A DNA stretch of 64,000 nucleotides. It comes from Thermincola carboxydiphila. Its GTDB lineage: Bacteria > Bacillota > Thermincolia > Thermincolales > UBA2595. The translations under genes were made by a program, and so were the position numbers. Positions 1-8,572 of the stretch are shown piece by piece. Under the pieces are notes generated by a model, which was not told the origin of the DNA, made no database searches, and worked only from the letters and a program-made list of their open reading frames with translations. The first letter of the stretch is position 1. Every line of letters starts with the position of its first letter. The stretch lies in NCBI GenBank assembly GCA_016841045.1, contig JAENZX010000016.1, positions 1 through 64,000 on the forward strand, written 5' to 3'.

Positions 1-186
1 ACCGAATCCCAGGATGATAATTTCATAGCACCGGGATTTTTGGACTGCATCACTTACTTCCTTAAATAACTTCTGTGGATGGGGATGAAGCCCCATTGAA
101 ATGAATTCAATGTCTGTATCCGGTATCGGACCCATGGAATTGATTTCCTCTTTAAAAACATCACAGCTGATAAGTTTTCTTTTCAC
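1..186 (-). CDS. DUF1638 family protein, N-terminal fragment (cut by window edge)
   Basis: An open frame reads leftward from a GTG at 186 off the start of the window, giving 62 residues. The N-terminus (KRKLISCDVFKEEI) and the stretch MGLHPHPQKLF followed by EIIILGFG match the opening of DUF1638 proteins as I remember them. That family has no settled function and often sits beside corrinoid or methylamine methyltransferase genes in anaerobes. GTGAGG lies about 8 nt before the GTG and serves as ribosome binding site. Partner genes would lie beyond the left edge and cannot be seen. Family assignment rests on pattern recall only. Confidence 0.6.
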   Translation of the reverse strand, partial: MKRKLISCDVFKEEINSMGPIPDTDIEFISMGLHPHPQKLFKEVSDAVQKSRCYEIIILGFG

Positions 187-311
187 AGCATCAACCTCAC
201 TTAAGGCAGGAGTTGTCAGAATATAATTATTACAATTATAGCATCTTTGGTTCTTCAGGTCAGCACCTTTTTACCGGATAGTCAAAAAAAATCAAAAACA
301 AATACATTCAC

Positions 312-986
312 TTAAAGATACAACTCTGTTATTACAGGCAGGTGATCTGAGGCATCACATTGGCCCACAGAAAGGGCTGTGCACTTAAACTCTTTTGAAA
401 AAAGAATGTAATCAATCCTGTCAACAGGATTGGCAATAGAAAAGGTGGGTGGTGACCCAAAGAGACTTCCGGCATCTGACATTAACCGGTAAAGCGGAGT
501 CAGCTGGTCGGTCCCGCAGTTGAAGTCCCCCATCAGAATAACCGGGTTCTTTTCATCCTCTACCAGCCTCGTAAGTTCGGCTATCTGCTGAAACCGTTCC
601 TGCCTGTTAAGGCCCAGGTGTGTTGTAAACACTGTAATATACCCCCCTGGGACCCGCAGCCGTGCCCGGAGGCAGCACCTGGGTTCACGTCTGCCGGGAA
701 GCCGGAAATTTGTTGATTCATATATTGGATATCTTGACAGGATGGCATTTCCGAAAAAACCGACAGGCCCAAGTCTGATAGCAGGTCCGTAGCGATAAAG
801 CATGTTCCGGGAAGCAGCAAGGCGTTTGGGCTGGTTGACAAAACCGACCCTGGGACTGAAGCTTTCCACTTCATTCAGGCCAACTATCGATGGCCGTTCC
901 GTACTGATAAAATCACATATCCGTTTCAGGCTGTTCCGTTTTTCAACATCTCTGCAGGAATGAACATTATAAGTCATTACCCTCAT
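312..986 (-). CDS. Endonuclease/exonuclease/phosphatase (EEP) family protein
   Basis: This 224-residue protein has the ordered motifs of the EEP fold: TYNVHS near residue 5, the metal-binding Glu in LNEVE (residues 37-41), TTHLG at 121-125, GDFN at 153-156, and the terminal SDH catalytic motif at 213-215. EEP enzymes are metal-dependent phosphodiesterases or phosphatases acting on nucleic acids, lipids or sugar phosphates; the substrate cannot be told from sequence. There is no signal peptide or membrane segment, so it should be cytoplasmic. It stands alone, downstream of the rplT operon terminator and read in the same direction. The upstream region carries a tandem AT-rich repeat. Confidence 0.8.
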   Translation of the reverse strand: MRVMTYNVHSCRDVEKRNSLKRICDFISTERPSIVGLNEVESFSPRVGFVNQPKRLAASRNMLYRYGPAIRLGPVGFFGNAILSRYPIYESTNFRLPGRREPRCCLRARLRVPGGYITVFTTHLGLNRQERFQQIAELTRLVEDEKNPVILMGDFNCGTDQLTPLYRLMSDAGSLFGSPPTFSIANPVDRIDYILFSKEFKCTALSVGQCDASDHLPVITELYL

Positions 987-1011
987 TCCAGGCCCCCGCT
1001 TCTATTTTACA

Positions 1012-1055
1012 AATTTGATATAGTAAGTTTGGTATAGTATAAGTTTGGTATAGTA
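1012..1055. repeat. Three-copy tandem repeat upstream of the EEP gene
   Basis: Three imperfect copies of a 14-16 bp unit, consensus TTTGGTATAGTATAAG on the + strand, run back to back. The EEP gene begins at 986 on the opposite strand, so the repeat occupies its probable promoter region. Read on the minus strand each unit supplies a TATACTATAC box that could act as a -10 element or protein site. No other function is visible. Confidence 0.6.
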
Positions 1056-1112
1056 TTATATTAAACTAAGCCGGCGGAATGTGTACCGATCTGTTGTACC
1101 AGTTAAAATACT

Positions 1113-1145
1113 AACAGGACTGCTTCTTTTGAAAACAGTCCTGTT
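1113..1145 (-). terminator. Terminator of the infC-rpmI-rplT operon
   Basis: A perfect 10-bp inverted repeat (AACAGGACTG / CAGTCCTGTT, 13-nt loop) lies about 30 nt past the rplT stop. On the minus strand it is followed by AGTATTTTAAC, a weak U tract. Confidence 0.6.
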
Positions 1146-1176
1146 AACTGACGTTTTGAGATATCATAATGTACTA

Positions 1177-1536
1177 TTAAGCATTAAGTTTCTGTTTGGC
1201 AACTTCAACCAGCCTGCCAAAAGCCTTTTCATCTTTTACAGCCATATCAGCCAGAATCTTGCGGTTGATATCCACTCCGGCCTGTTTTAACCCGTTGATA
1301 AGTTTGCTGTATGAGATTCCGTTAGTCCTTGCTGCCGCATTAATCCTGGCAATCCAAAGCTTGCGGAAATCCCTCTTCTTGGCTTTACGGTCGCGATAAG
1401 CATATGCAAGGGACTTCAGTACCTGCTCATTGGCCGGCCTGAAAAGCTTGCTCTTGGCGCCAAAATATCCCTTGGCCAGTTTTAAAATCTTCTTATGTCT
1501 TTTACGGGCAGTAACCCCTCTTTTTACCCTGGGCAT
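1177..1536 (-). CDS. rplT: Large ribosomal subunit protein bL20
   Basis: The 119-residue basic protein starts [15 protein letters not shown] and matches bL20 along its full usual length. It binds 23S rRNA early in 50S assembly. In Firmicutes L20 also represses its own operon by binding the mRNA leader. It is the last gene of infC-rpmI-rplT, 49 nt after rpmI, and an inverted-repeat terminator follows. A strong AGGAGG-type site precedes the ATG. Confidence 0.98.
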   Translation of the reverse strand: MPRVKRGVTARKRHKKILKLAKGYFGAKSKLFRPANEQVLKSLAYAYRDRKAKKRDFRKLWIARINAAARTNGISYSKLINGLKQAGVDINRKILADMAVKDEKAFGRLVEVAKQKLNA

Positions 1537-1585
1537 ATCCTAAACCTCCTTAGATACTTGAATTTAATTAGTTGTCAGCCAATTA

Positions 1586-1783
1586 TCAGGAATAAGGCAT
1601 TAAAAGCTTGAGTCTCTTGGTATCAGCTTTGGAAACAATATCAGACTTGCGGAGGTTTCTCTTCCTCTTGGCAGTTTTCTTCTCTAAGATATGGCTTTTA
1701 TATGCTTTAGCCTTTTTTACCTTTCCACTTCCGGTAACTTTGAACCTTTTGGCAGCACCCCTGTGGGTTTTCATTTTGGGCAT
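1586..1783 (-). CDS. rpmI: Large ribosomal subunit protein bL35
   Basis: This 65-residue, Lys/Arg-rich protein begins [13 protein letters not shown], the hallmark bL35 N-terminus, and has the family's normal length. It is a structural protein of the 50S subunit. It sits between infC (16 nt upstream) and rplT, the standard bacterial order, and is co-transcribed with them. AGGAGGAG just before the ATG is a strong ribosome binding site. Confidence 0.98.
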   Translation of the reverse strand: MPKMKTHRGAAKRFKVTGSGKVKKAKAYKSHILEKKTAKRKRNLRKSDIVSKADTKRLKLLMPYS

Positions 1784-1799
1784 GTTTTACTCCTCCTCT

Positions 1800-2312
1800 C
1801 TAGTCCTGTTTTGGTGCCAAAATCATTATCATATTTCTTCCTTCAACCTTTGGCTGTCTTTCAACTGTGGCTACTTCCGCCGTGGCATCAGCAACCCTCT
1901 TCAAAAGCTGTTTGCCTAACTCGGCATGTGCCATTTCACGGCCCCTGAACATAAGGGTTACCTTGACCTTATCCCCGTCTTTCAAAAATTTGAGGGCATT
2001 CTTGGTCTTTACCTCAAGGTCATGGTCCTCGATATTGGGCCTTACTTTTACCTCTTTGACATTAATGATTTTTTGTTTCTTGCGTGCTTCCTTTTCACGC
2101 TTACTCTGTTCATACTTATACTTGCCAAAATCCATAATGCGGCATACCGGGGGCTTGGCATTGGGTGCAATCTCAACCAGGTCAAGTTCCATCTCCTGTG
2201 CCATTTTCAGGGCCTCCCTGACCGGCACAATCCCCAACTGTTCCTGATCCGGACTTATTAACCTGACTTCCTTACCCCTGATTTCCTCATTAATTCGCAT
2301 ATCTTTGCTTAT
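1800..2312 (-). CDS. infC: Translation initiation factor IF-3, probably with an AUA start codon
   Basis: The product is full-length IF-3: the N-terminal domain opens [19 protein letters not shown], and the C-terminal domain ends in [11 protein letters not shown]-3 binds the 30S subunit and rejects non-AUG starts and wrong initiator tRNA. A TTG 15 nt upstream (2327) lies inside the Shine-Dalgarno sequence (GGAGGTGA), so it cannot use it. That site is well spaced for the ATA at 2312, which encodes the Ile where the conserved protein begins. The next ATG would delete conserved ISKD. A non-canonical infC start (AUU in Bacillus and E. coli) is known to make IF-3 autoregulatory; AUA here is inferred from spacing. 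Confidence 0.93.
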   Translation of the reverse strand: MSKDMRINEEIRGKEVRLISPDQEQLGIVPVREALKMAQEMELDLVEIAPNAKPPVCRIMDFGKYKYEQSKREKEARKKQKIINVKEVKVRPNIEDHDLEVKTKNALKFLKDGDKVKVTLMFRGREMAHAELGKQLLKRVADATAEVATVERQPKVEGRNMIMILAPKQD

Positions 2313-2327
2313 TGGGGTCACCTCCAA

Positions 2328-2489
2328 ATTTTAATTTCCTGAAAAAACTAAGCGGGTGGATAACCACCCGCAGAAAATCAAATATAAAATACCTGATTTA
2401 AAAAATTCGATAACCTTATCAACAGCCTGAGCGTCATAAGGTGAGAAGCGGATGGCTTCTTCTTTGGATAAAATATCAAATTCTTTATT
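2328..2489 (-). promoter_or_regulatory. Attenuating leader of the infC operon (L20-leader type)
   Basis: About 155 nt of leader separate the promoter from infC. It can fold into AGAAGC/GCTTCT, then ACCTTAT/ATAAGGT, then a perfect terminator. This is the layout of Firmicute L20 leaders, in which bL20 binding favours the terminator. Agreement with the Rfam model was not tested. Confidence 0.65.
2341..2371 (-). terminator. Leader attenuator terminator before infC
   Basis: GCGGGTGG, loop TTAT, CCACCCGC, then TTAGTTTTTT. The perfect 8-bp GC stem with U tract ends about 15 nt before the infC Shine-Dalgarno site, so it must be bypassed for operon expression. Confidence 0.85.
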
Positions 2490-2518
2490 ATTATAGCACC
2501 CGTAAAACCGGTTGTCAA
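2490..2518 (-). promoter_or_regulatory. Sigma-A promoter of the infC operon
   Basis: TTGACA (2518-2513), 17-nt spacer, TATAAT (2495-2490): a consensus sigma-A promoter on the minus strand. It lies between thrS and the infC leader, so infC-rpmI-rplT is transcribed independently of thrS. Confidence 0.85.
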
Positions 2519-2564
2519 ATATATTTCCGCTATTGACGGCACTGAAAACTGCCGGTTTGCATCC

Positions 2565-4475
2565 TTACCTTTTTAGATCAATATCCTTCCTGACTATTCT
2601 CACAAACTCATCAAGGGCAACGGTACCTTGATCTCCTGCGCCGCGTTTGCGCACAGCCACAGCACCGCTGTCAACTTCACGGTCTCCGATTACCAGCATA
2701 TAGGGGACCTTTTCCAGCTGGGCCTCCCTTATCTTATATCCGATTTTTTCGTTTCTGCCGTCAACCTCTGCCCTGATGCCGTTTTCACCAAGGGTCTTCA
2801 GAATTTCTCCCGCAAAGTCCAGCCCCCTGTCGGTAACAGTGAGCACCTTAACCTGCACAGGAGCCAGCCATACCGGGAATGCCCCGGCATAGTGTTCAAT
2901 CAGAATGCCGATAAAACGCTCTATACTCCCGAACACTACCCGGTGAATCATTACCGGCCGGTGTTTCTGTCCATCTTCGCCGACATATGTGAGGTCAAAT
3001 TTTTCGGGCATCTGGAAGTCAAGCTGAATGGTCCCGCACTGCCACGTCCTCCCCAGGCAGTCCCTGAGGTGGAAGTCAATTTTGGGTCCATAGAATGCCC
3101 CGTCACCTTCATTGATTTTGTATTCAAGGCCTTTCTCATCAAGGGCCTGCTTCAGGGCATCTGTCGCCATATCCCATATCTCATCAGAACCCATGGCCTT
3201 TTCCGGTTTAGTACTCAGTTCCACATGATATTCAAAGCCAAACACACTGTAAAACTTGTCAATCAGGTCAATGACACCGATAATCTCCCTGGTCACCTGT
3301 GATGGCAGCATAAATATGTGGGCATCATCCTGGGTAAAACATCGTACTCTCATTAATCCATGTAAGGCACCCGACAGCTCGTGCCTGTGGACCAGGCCCA
3401 GTTCCCCCAGCCTGATGGGCAGGTCCCGGTAACTGTGCAGTTTGGACCTGTAGACCAGGATACCGCCGGGGCAGTTCATCGGTTTTACCGCAAAATCAGT
3501 TTCATCGATACTGGTGAAATACATGTTTTCTTTATAGTTGTCCCAGTGGCCCGACTGCTCCCAGAGACCCCTGTTAAGGATTACCGGAGTGCGGATTTCC
3601 TGATATCCGGCCTTTTTATGCTCTTCCCTCCAGAAGTTTTCCAGTTCATTTCTAAGGACCATTCCCTTGGGGTGAAAGAATGGGAACCCCGGCCCCTCAT
3701 CCTGCATGGAAAACAGTTCAAGTTCTGCGCCCAGCTTGCGGTGGTCGCGTCTTTTGGCTTCTTCTATCCGGAAAATGTGTTCTTCCAGCAGGGACTTTTT
3801 GGGGAATGAAGTCCCATAAATCCTCTGGAGCATTTTGTTTTTCTCGCTTCCCCGCCAGTAAGCCCCGGCCAGGTTCATGAGCTTCACCGACTTTATTTTC
3901 CCCGTTGAAGGCACATGAGGCCCGGCACACAGGTCGATAAAGTCTCCCTGGCGGTAGCAGCTGATGACCGCATCCTCAGGAAGGTCATTTATCAGCTCAA
4001 CCTTATACTTTTCCCCCGCTTCCTCAAACATCCTCAGGGCGTCATCCCTGGATACCTCTATACGCTCAAAGGGGTAATCCTCCCTGATGATCCTCTGCAT
4101 CTCCTTTTCTATCCGGGGCAGGTCTTCAGGGGAAAAATTCTCGGGGACGTCAAAATCATAATAAAACCCTTCCGCAATAGCAGGACCAATCCCAAATTTT
4201 ACTCCAGGGAAGAGGTTTTTCACAGCCTGGGCCATGATATGTGCCGTACTGTGGCGGTAAACCTCCTGCCCCTCTTCGCTGTCCCAGGTAATAATCTCAA
4301 GGGCGCTGTCTTCATCAACAGGAGTACTCAGGTCTACTTTCCTGCCATTTAGTTTTGCTGCCAGGGCATTCCTGGCCAAACCCTGACTAATATCGGCAGC
4401 AACATCGATGACCCGTGTCCCTTTTGGAAATTCCTTAACTGAACCGTCTTTTAAAGAAATCCTGACCATAGACAT
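2565..4475 (-). CDS. thrS: Threonyl-tRNA synthetase
   Basis: This 636-residue class II synthetase charges tRNA-Thr. Its parts in order are the TGS domain (first ~60 residues, ISLKDGSVKEFPKGT), the editing domain with HSTAH, the catalytic core with MNCPGG supplying the zinc-ligand Cys and HELSGALHGLMRVR, motif 3 in IHRVVFGSIERFIG, and the anticodon-binding C-terminus. AAGGAGGT lies 8 nt before the ATG at 4475. A longer in-frame reading from 4532 would run into the T-box terminator region and is unlikely. The upstream T-box leader ties expression to uncharged tRNA-Thr. Confidence 0.97.
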   Translation of the reverse strand: MSMVRISLKDGSVKEFPKGTRVIDVAADISQGLARNALAAKLNGRKVDLSTPVDEDSALEIITWDSEEGQEVYRHSTAHIMAQAVKNLFPGVKFGIGPAIAEGFYYDFDVPENFSPEDLPRIEKEMQRIIREDYPFERIEVSRDDALRMFEEAGEKYKVELINDLPEDAVISCYRQGDFIDLCAGPHVPSTGKIKSVKLMNLAGAYWRGSEKNKMLQRIYGTSFPKKSLLEEHIFRIEEAKRRDHRKLGAELELFSMQDEGPGFPFFHPKGMVLRNELENFWREEHKKAGYQEIRTPVILNRGLWEQSGHWDNYKENMYFTSIDETDFAVKPMNCPGGILVYRSKLHSYRDLPIRLGELGLVHRHELSGALHGLMRVRCFTQDDAHIFMLPSQVTREIIGVIDLIDKFYSVFGFEYHVELSTKPEKAMGSDEIWDMATDALKQALDEKGLEYKINEGDGAFYGPKIDFHLRDCLGRTWQCGTIQLDFQMPEKFDLTYVGEDGQKHRPVMIHRVVFGSIERFIGILIEHYAGAFPVWLAPVQVKVLTVTDRGLDFAGEILKTLGENGIRAEVDGRNEKIGYKIREAQLEKVPYMLVIGDREVDSGAVAVRKRGAGDQGTVALDEFVRIVRKDIDLKR

Positions 4476-4540
4476 GAAAATGTACCTCCTTAATCTTCTG
4501 CTCTTGTACCGGTGCCGCTTATTAGAGCCCATCCATGCAC

Positions 4541-4582
4541 TAAAAAACCCCTCATCCCTGGTAATTCACCAGAGACGAGAGG
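4541..4582 (-). terminator. T-box terminator hairpin
   Basis: CCTCTCGTCTCTGG pairs with CCAGGGATGAGGGG and is followed by TTTTTT. Its 5' arm adjoins the T-box sequence that forms the competing antiterminator. Confidence 0.9.
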
Positions 4583-4843
4583 CTGTTCTCCCGCGGTTCC
4601 ACTCTGTTTCCGGAAAACCGGCTCTTTACCGTCTGTAACGGGACGTACCCGGTCAGGGCTTACTCTGTTCAGCCCGACAACTCCAAGGTGGTTTTTCAGC
4701 TGCCCGTTCCCCGATAAGGCTTCCAGCCCAGGGCCTCATCTCTCTGGCAGGTGAGACAGCCTACTTTTCCTCTTCACAGTTGTTACCTGTAAAATTCACC
4801 TGTAAAACATGAATTCACATGCTTATTTCAATATTATACGAAC
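4541..4843 (-). promoter_or_regulatory. T-box riboswitch, threonine specific
   Basis: The minus-strand leader has the GAAGAGGAAAAGTA entry, an AGAGAG bulge region, the GGCTGGAAGCC apical part of stem I, a specifier ACC (4692-4690) followed by a purine and the conserved CCTTGGAG, and the T-box AGAGTGGAACCGCGG (4605-4591). ACC is a threonine codon, which agrees with thrS downstream. Uncharged tRNA-Thr should stabilise the antiterminator and permit thrS transcription. Confidence 0.93.
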
Positions 4844-4849
4844 GGTTAT

Positions 4850-4879
4850 ATTATATGACTCCCGGAACCCGCTTGTCAA
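4850..4879 (-). promoter_or_regulatory. Sigma-A promoter of thrS
   Basis: TTGACA (4879-4874), 18-nt spacer, TATAAT (4855-4850) on the minus strand. The -35 box overlaps the end of the DUF445 gene (stop at 4876). Predicted transcription starts near 4843, just before the T-box. Confidence 0.75.
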
Positions 4880-5472
4880 GTCCTTGCAACAACCGCCACC
4901 AGCAGCTGCAGGAAGCCGGAAATAATCCCGATCAAAGCTGCTCCGCCCTTAAGATAATAAATCTGCCGGGTCTTTTTAATCTTTTGTTCCAGTTCCGCCA
5001 GGTCATAATTGCGGATTTTTTCTTCAATAAACCGGCAGAGTTCTGCACCGGCTCCCCTGTCCCTGCGGACACTGTATACCAGCTCATCCAGGAACCCGGC
5101 AATCTCTTTCCTGACAATGTCTGTAACAGTGTCAATTATCTTCTGCCTCACTCCCCTTGGCACCAGAAACGGAATCTTGTTCTGAATGTGTTCCTTTATA
5201 GAAGCAATAACAGTATTACTCAGGTTTGTCCTGACCTCATAAGCAGGGCCTGAATCTTCTGTAGCGGCTAACTGTAACTGGGTTTGGATTATTTCCCTGA
5301 TACCTGCCGCAAAGTGTTCCTGTTTTCCGGGCAGTAAGCCCCTGATATACCTGTCAGTAAGAGGGATTCTCACGGGGTGTACAGGGCGGAACAGGACCTT
5401 CAGGGCCAAACCGGCGCTAAACCATCCTGAAAAACCTCCGATAACAGGGATTAAAATTAATATTGGTTCCAT
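4876..5472 (-). CDS. DUF445 family membrane protein
   Basis: This 198-residue protein has an N-terminal membrane segment (ILILIPVIGGFSGWFSAGLALKV) running into VLFRPVHP, the signature opening of DUF445 proteins such as B. subtilis YheB. A long amphipathic helical middle (residues ~50-170) and a C-terminal hydrophobic segment (ALIGIISGFLQLLVAVV) follow. The function of the family is unknown. The start is placed at ATG 5472, where AAAGGA is properly spaced; two upstream in-frame starts are possible. It is shorter than many DUF445 proteins, having one repeat instead of two. Confidence 0.8.
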   Translation of the reverse strand: MEPILILIPVIGGFSGWFSAGLALKVLFRPVHPVRIPLTDRYIRGLLPGKQEHFAAGIREIIQTQLQLAATEDSGPAYEVRTNLSNTVIASIKEHIQNKIPFLVPRGVRQKIIDTVTDIVRKEIAGFLDELVYSVRRDRGAGAELCRFIEEKIRNYDLAELEQKIKKTRQIYYLKGGAALIGIISGFLQLLVAVVART

Positions 5473-5589
5473 TGCAGTCATTCCTTTAACATAGTCTTTT
5501 AACAAAGTCTTTGCTTCCTAAAAATATACCAGAACCTGTTTCAGACTGCAATGGGAAATAAAGGTAAATTTTGCGGCCGGGATAAATGC

Positions 5590-7029
5590 CTATTTGCGCC
5601 AAAAGCTTGGTAAAAACAGTACCAGTACTGTAAAAATCTCCAGCCTGCCCACCAGCATAAAAAAACTCAATAAATACTTGGCAGCATCAGGTAAAAATGC
5701 ATAGTTCTCCATTGGCCCTACCGCTCCAAAACCGGGTCCGATATTGCCCAGGGTAGCCAGGACGGCAGTCAGGGCAGATTTCAGGTCAAGACCGAAACCA
5801 GTCATCAGCATGGTACCTGTAATTACCATAAATATATACAGGAAAAAAAACTGGAAAATCGAAATAATTATATCCTCCGGATAACCTTTGCCCCCCACCT
5901 TAAGAGAGAAAACAGCCCTGGGATGGAAAAATTTCTTCAGCTGTAGTCCGGAATGTTTCAGCAGCACCAGGTAACGGCTCACCTTCATGCCGCCCCCTGT
6001 AGAACCTGCCGAGCCCCCGACAAACATAAGGAGGAACAAAACCCCCTTAGCCAGGCCCGGCCATAAAATATAGTCATCTGTAGCAAACCCGGTAGTTGTG
6101 GTAATTGACACCACCTGAAAAGATGCCAGCCTGACAGCCCTGAAAAAACTGTGTTCCCCGGCCAGGGTCAGCCATATGATCAGGGTTGCCCCCAGGATTA
6201 CAGAAGTATATAACTTGAATTCTTCATTGTTCCAGAATGACTTAAGTGATTTATTCTTCAGTGCTGCATAATAAAGCGAAAAATTGGCCCCTGCTGCATA
6301 CATAAAAATAATTATGATCCACTCAACTGCAGGACTGTCAAATGCACCCACACTCAGGTTGCGGGTAGAAAATCCGCCGGTGGCCATAGTCCCAAAGGTA
6401 TGGGTAAGGGAATCAAACCAGTCCAGTCCGGCTGCCCGCAGCAACAGTGTCTCCAGTACAGTCAGGATAACATAAGTCAGCCACAGTATTTTTGCCGTTT
6501 CACTAATTCTGGGTTTAATCTTTTCGGTAATCGGACCCGGCGCTTCAGCCCGGAACACCTGCATACCCCCGGCGCCAAGCTGGGAGAGCAAGGCCACAAA
6601 CAGGACCATAATTCCCATCCCGCCCAGCCAATGGGTAAGGCTGCGCCAGAACAAAAGGCTCCGGGGCAGGCTTTCTATATCACTGAGAATACTGGATCCT
6701 GTAGTGGAAAACCCGGACATGCTCTCAAAAAAAGCATCTGCGAAGCCGGGAATAGCACCGGTCATCCAAAAGGGCAGAGCCCCAAACAGGGTGGCGGCCA
6801 CCCAGCCAAAAGTAACCATGGCAAAACCTTCCCGGTAACCGATGGTTTCCCGGACCCTTACAGCCAGGAACAAAACAGTCCCCAGGGCTGCTGTCATCAA
6901 AGCAATACCTGTCAGTACCGGTACATATGGCTCTCTGTTAATGACACTTATCATAACAGGTGCTGCCATGGCCAGTCCCACTATAGCGATTATTAATCCC
7001 AGATGTCTTATGACCACAGAAAACTTCAT
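5590..7029 (-). CDS. trkH: TrkH-type potassium uptake channel subunit
   Basis: This 479-residue integral membrane protein has about ten hydrophobic segments and the repeated pore-loop pattern of the Trk/Ktr/HKT superfamily: SMSGFSTTGSS, THTFGTMATGGFSTRN, TTTTGFATDD and ATLGNIGPGFGAVGP, each with the selectivity-filter glycine. It forms the K+ conducting subunit in the cytoplasmic membrane and needs a TrkA-type gating ring, encoded 26 nt upstream by trkA. Length is normal for TrkH. The two genes are read in the same direction and form an operon. Confidence 0.95.
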   Translation of the reverse strand: MKFSVVIRHLGLIIAIVGLAMAAPVMISVINREPYVPVLTGIALMTAALGTVLFLAVRVRETIGYREGFAMVTFGWVAATLFGALPFWMTGAIPGFADAFFESMSGFSTTGSSILSDIESLPRSLLFWRSLTHWLGGMGIMVLFVALLSQLGAGGMQVFRAEAPGPITEKIKPRISETAKILWLTYVILTVLETLLLRAAGLDWFDSLTHTFGTMATGGFSTRNLSVGAFDSPAVEWIIIIFMYAAGANFSLYYAALKNKSLKSFWNNEEFKLYTSVILGATLIIWLTLAGEHSFFRAVRLASFQVVSITTTTGFATDDYILWPGLAKGVLFLLMFVGGSAGSTGGGMKVSRYLVLLKHSGLQLKKFFHPRAVFSLKVGGKGYPEDIIISIFQFFFLYIFMVITGTMLMTGFGLDLKSALTAVLATLGNIGPGFGAVGPMENYAFLPDAAKYLLSFFMLVGRLEIFTVLVLFLPSFWRK

Positions 7030-7055
7030 TTTATATGATTACCTGCCTCATCAAA

Positions 7056-8399
7056 TTACCTGCCTACCTCAAAGAATTCATTGACCCTGGAAACGGCCTC
7101 AGGCAGGGTAAATACCATCACCTTATCTCCGGGCATAAGCACATCATCACCGACCGGGACTATAGCAGTATTGTCCCTCATTATGGACCCCAGGATGGCT
7201 CCCTTGGGAAACCTGAGTTCCTTAAGCTTCTTATAATTTGCCCGGCAGCGTTCCGGGACAATCAATTCCATGGTTTCGGCATCAGCTCCGCCCAGGAAGC
7301 TCACTGATACCACCTCCTGAGGCAGGATAAGTTTCAGGATAGTACTGGTAGTCAGGGAACGCGGGCTGACGACCGTATCTATACCCACTTTCTCCACCAA
7401 AGGGATATAGTCTGAACGTCTTATTACAGTAATGGTGTTTTCAACTCCCAGATGTTTGGCAATCAGGGAGACCAACAGGTTCAGTTTGTCATCACCGGTA
7501 ACGGCAACAAAAAGGTCGACTTCTCCGGCCCCTTCTTCCTGTAACAGGTCAATATCTGTCCCATCCCCGTTGAGTACCAGGCTGTGGTTCAGCTTGCCGG
7601 AAATAACCCGGCACTTTTCCCTGTCCTTTTCGATGATTTTAACATCTTTTTTTTTCTCTTCCAAAAGCCTGGCCAGGTAGTAACCAATGCGCCCACCGCC
7701 GAGAATCATTACCTTTTCTATAGCAGCCCGGCTTTTACCAAGCAGTCTTTCCACATCTATCATTTCCTCGGTTCGGGCCACAATAAAGACGGTATCATTG
7801 ACCTCCAGATGGTCATCCCCGCGAGGAATAATCATTTTTCCGTTACGGGAAACCGCAACTATGAGAGCATTGCCGGCCAGATCAAGGTCTTTGAGCTGTT
7901 TGCCGACCACCACAGCCGATTCCGTGAGCCTGAGCTCCAGGAGCTGTATCTGCCCATCGGCAAAATACTCCACATTTAAAGCTTCCGGGACTTCCATAAG
8001 TTTAATTATTTCTTTTGCCGTTACCTGCTCAGGATTTATCATCAGGTCAATCCCCAGAGAGAATTTCGGAGACTTGTGGCTTGTTTCCACATAGTCCGGG
8101 TCCCGTACCCGGGCCACCGTCTGAAGAACTCCATATTGTTTGGCCATGAGACACGCCACAATATTTAGCTCATCTGTTTCCGTAACCGCCACTACGAGGT
8201 CTGAATTTGTCACCCCGGCTTCTTCCAAAATTACCGGCGAAGACCCGCTGCCCAGAATTGTCTGCACATCGAGGGTTTCCTGAATATAGGACTGCCTTTC
8301 CTCATCTTTTTCGATGACAACCACATCATGACCTTCATATGATAACATCTGTGCTATACTAAAGCCCACCTTGCCGGCACCGATTATTATGGCATGCAC
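7056..8399 (-). CDS. trkA: Trk system potassium uptake protein TrkA
   Basis: This 447-residue cytoplasmic protein has two RCK units. The first has a Rossmann motif GAGKVG at residues 8-13 and EKDEERQ; the second has GGGRIGYY near residue 235. Each is followed by a TrkA-C domain. TrkA binds nucleotides and gates TrkH. Translation starts at GTG (GTGCATGCC) with GGAAAGGGG upstream. It is the first gene of trkA-trkH; a hairpin terminator (8527-8560) isolates it from ytxC. Confidence 0.96.
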   Translation of the reverse strand: MHAIIIGAGKVGFSIAQMLSYEGHDVVVIEKDEERQSYIQETLDVQTILGSGSSPVILEEAGVTNSDLVVAVTETDELNIVACLMAKQYGVLQTVARVRDPDYVETSHKSPKFSLGIDLMINPEQVTAKEIIKLMEVPEALNVEYFADGQIQLLELRLTESAVVVGKQLKDLDLAGNALIVAVSRNGKMIIPRGDDHLEVNDTVFIVARTEEMIDVERLLGKSRAAIEKVMILGGGRIGYYLARLLEEKKKDVKIIEKDREKCRVISGKLNHSLVLNGDGTDIDLLQEEGAGEVDLFVAVTGDDKLNLLVSLIAKHLGVENTITVIRRSDYIPLVEKVGIDTVVSPRSLTTSTILKLILPQEVVSVSFLGGADAETMELIVPERCRANYKKLKELRFPKGAILGSIMRDNTAIVPVGDDVLMPGDKVMVFTLPEAVSRVNEFFEVGR

Positions 8400-8526
8400 C
8401 CGGAAATTCCCCTTTCCACCGAATCATTCATATAGTAACCTAATTCTTCCCTGTTCTGCAAACAAGCATACTTGATATTTCATTCGATTAAATACCGCAA
8501 AAACCTTTTATATCATACCAAAAATT

Positions 8527-8560
8527 AAAACTTCCCGGAACCCTATCCCGGGAAGTTTTT
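8527..8560 (-). terminator. Terminator after ytxC
   Basis: CTTCCCGG/CCGGGAAG stem flanked by A and T runs on both sides, so it could act in both directions. It lies 13 nt past the ytxC stop and ahead of trkA. Confidence 0.85.
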
Positions 8561-8572
8561 GATTCCCCTTTG

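Noticed and set aside
3000-4350. Several long frames opposite thrS.
   Set aside because: Shadows of a strongly conserved gene; no ribosome sites or protein-like motifs.
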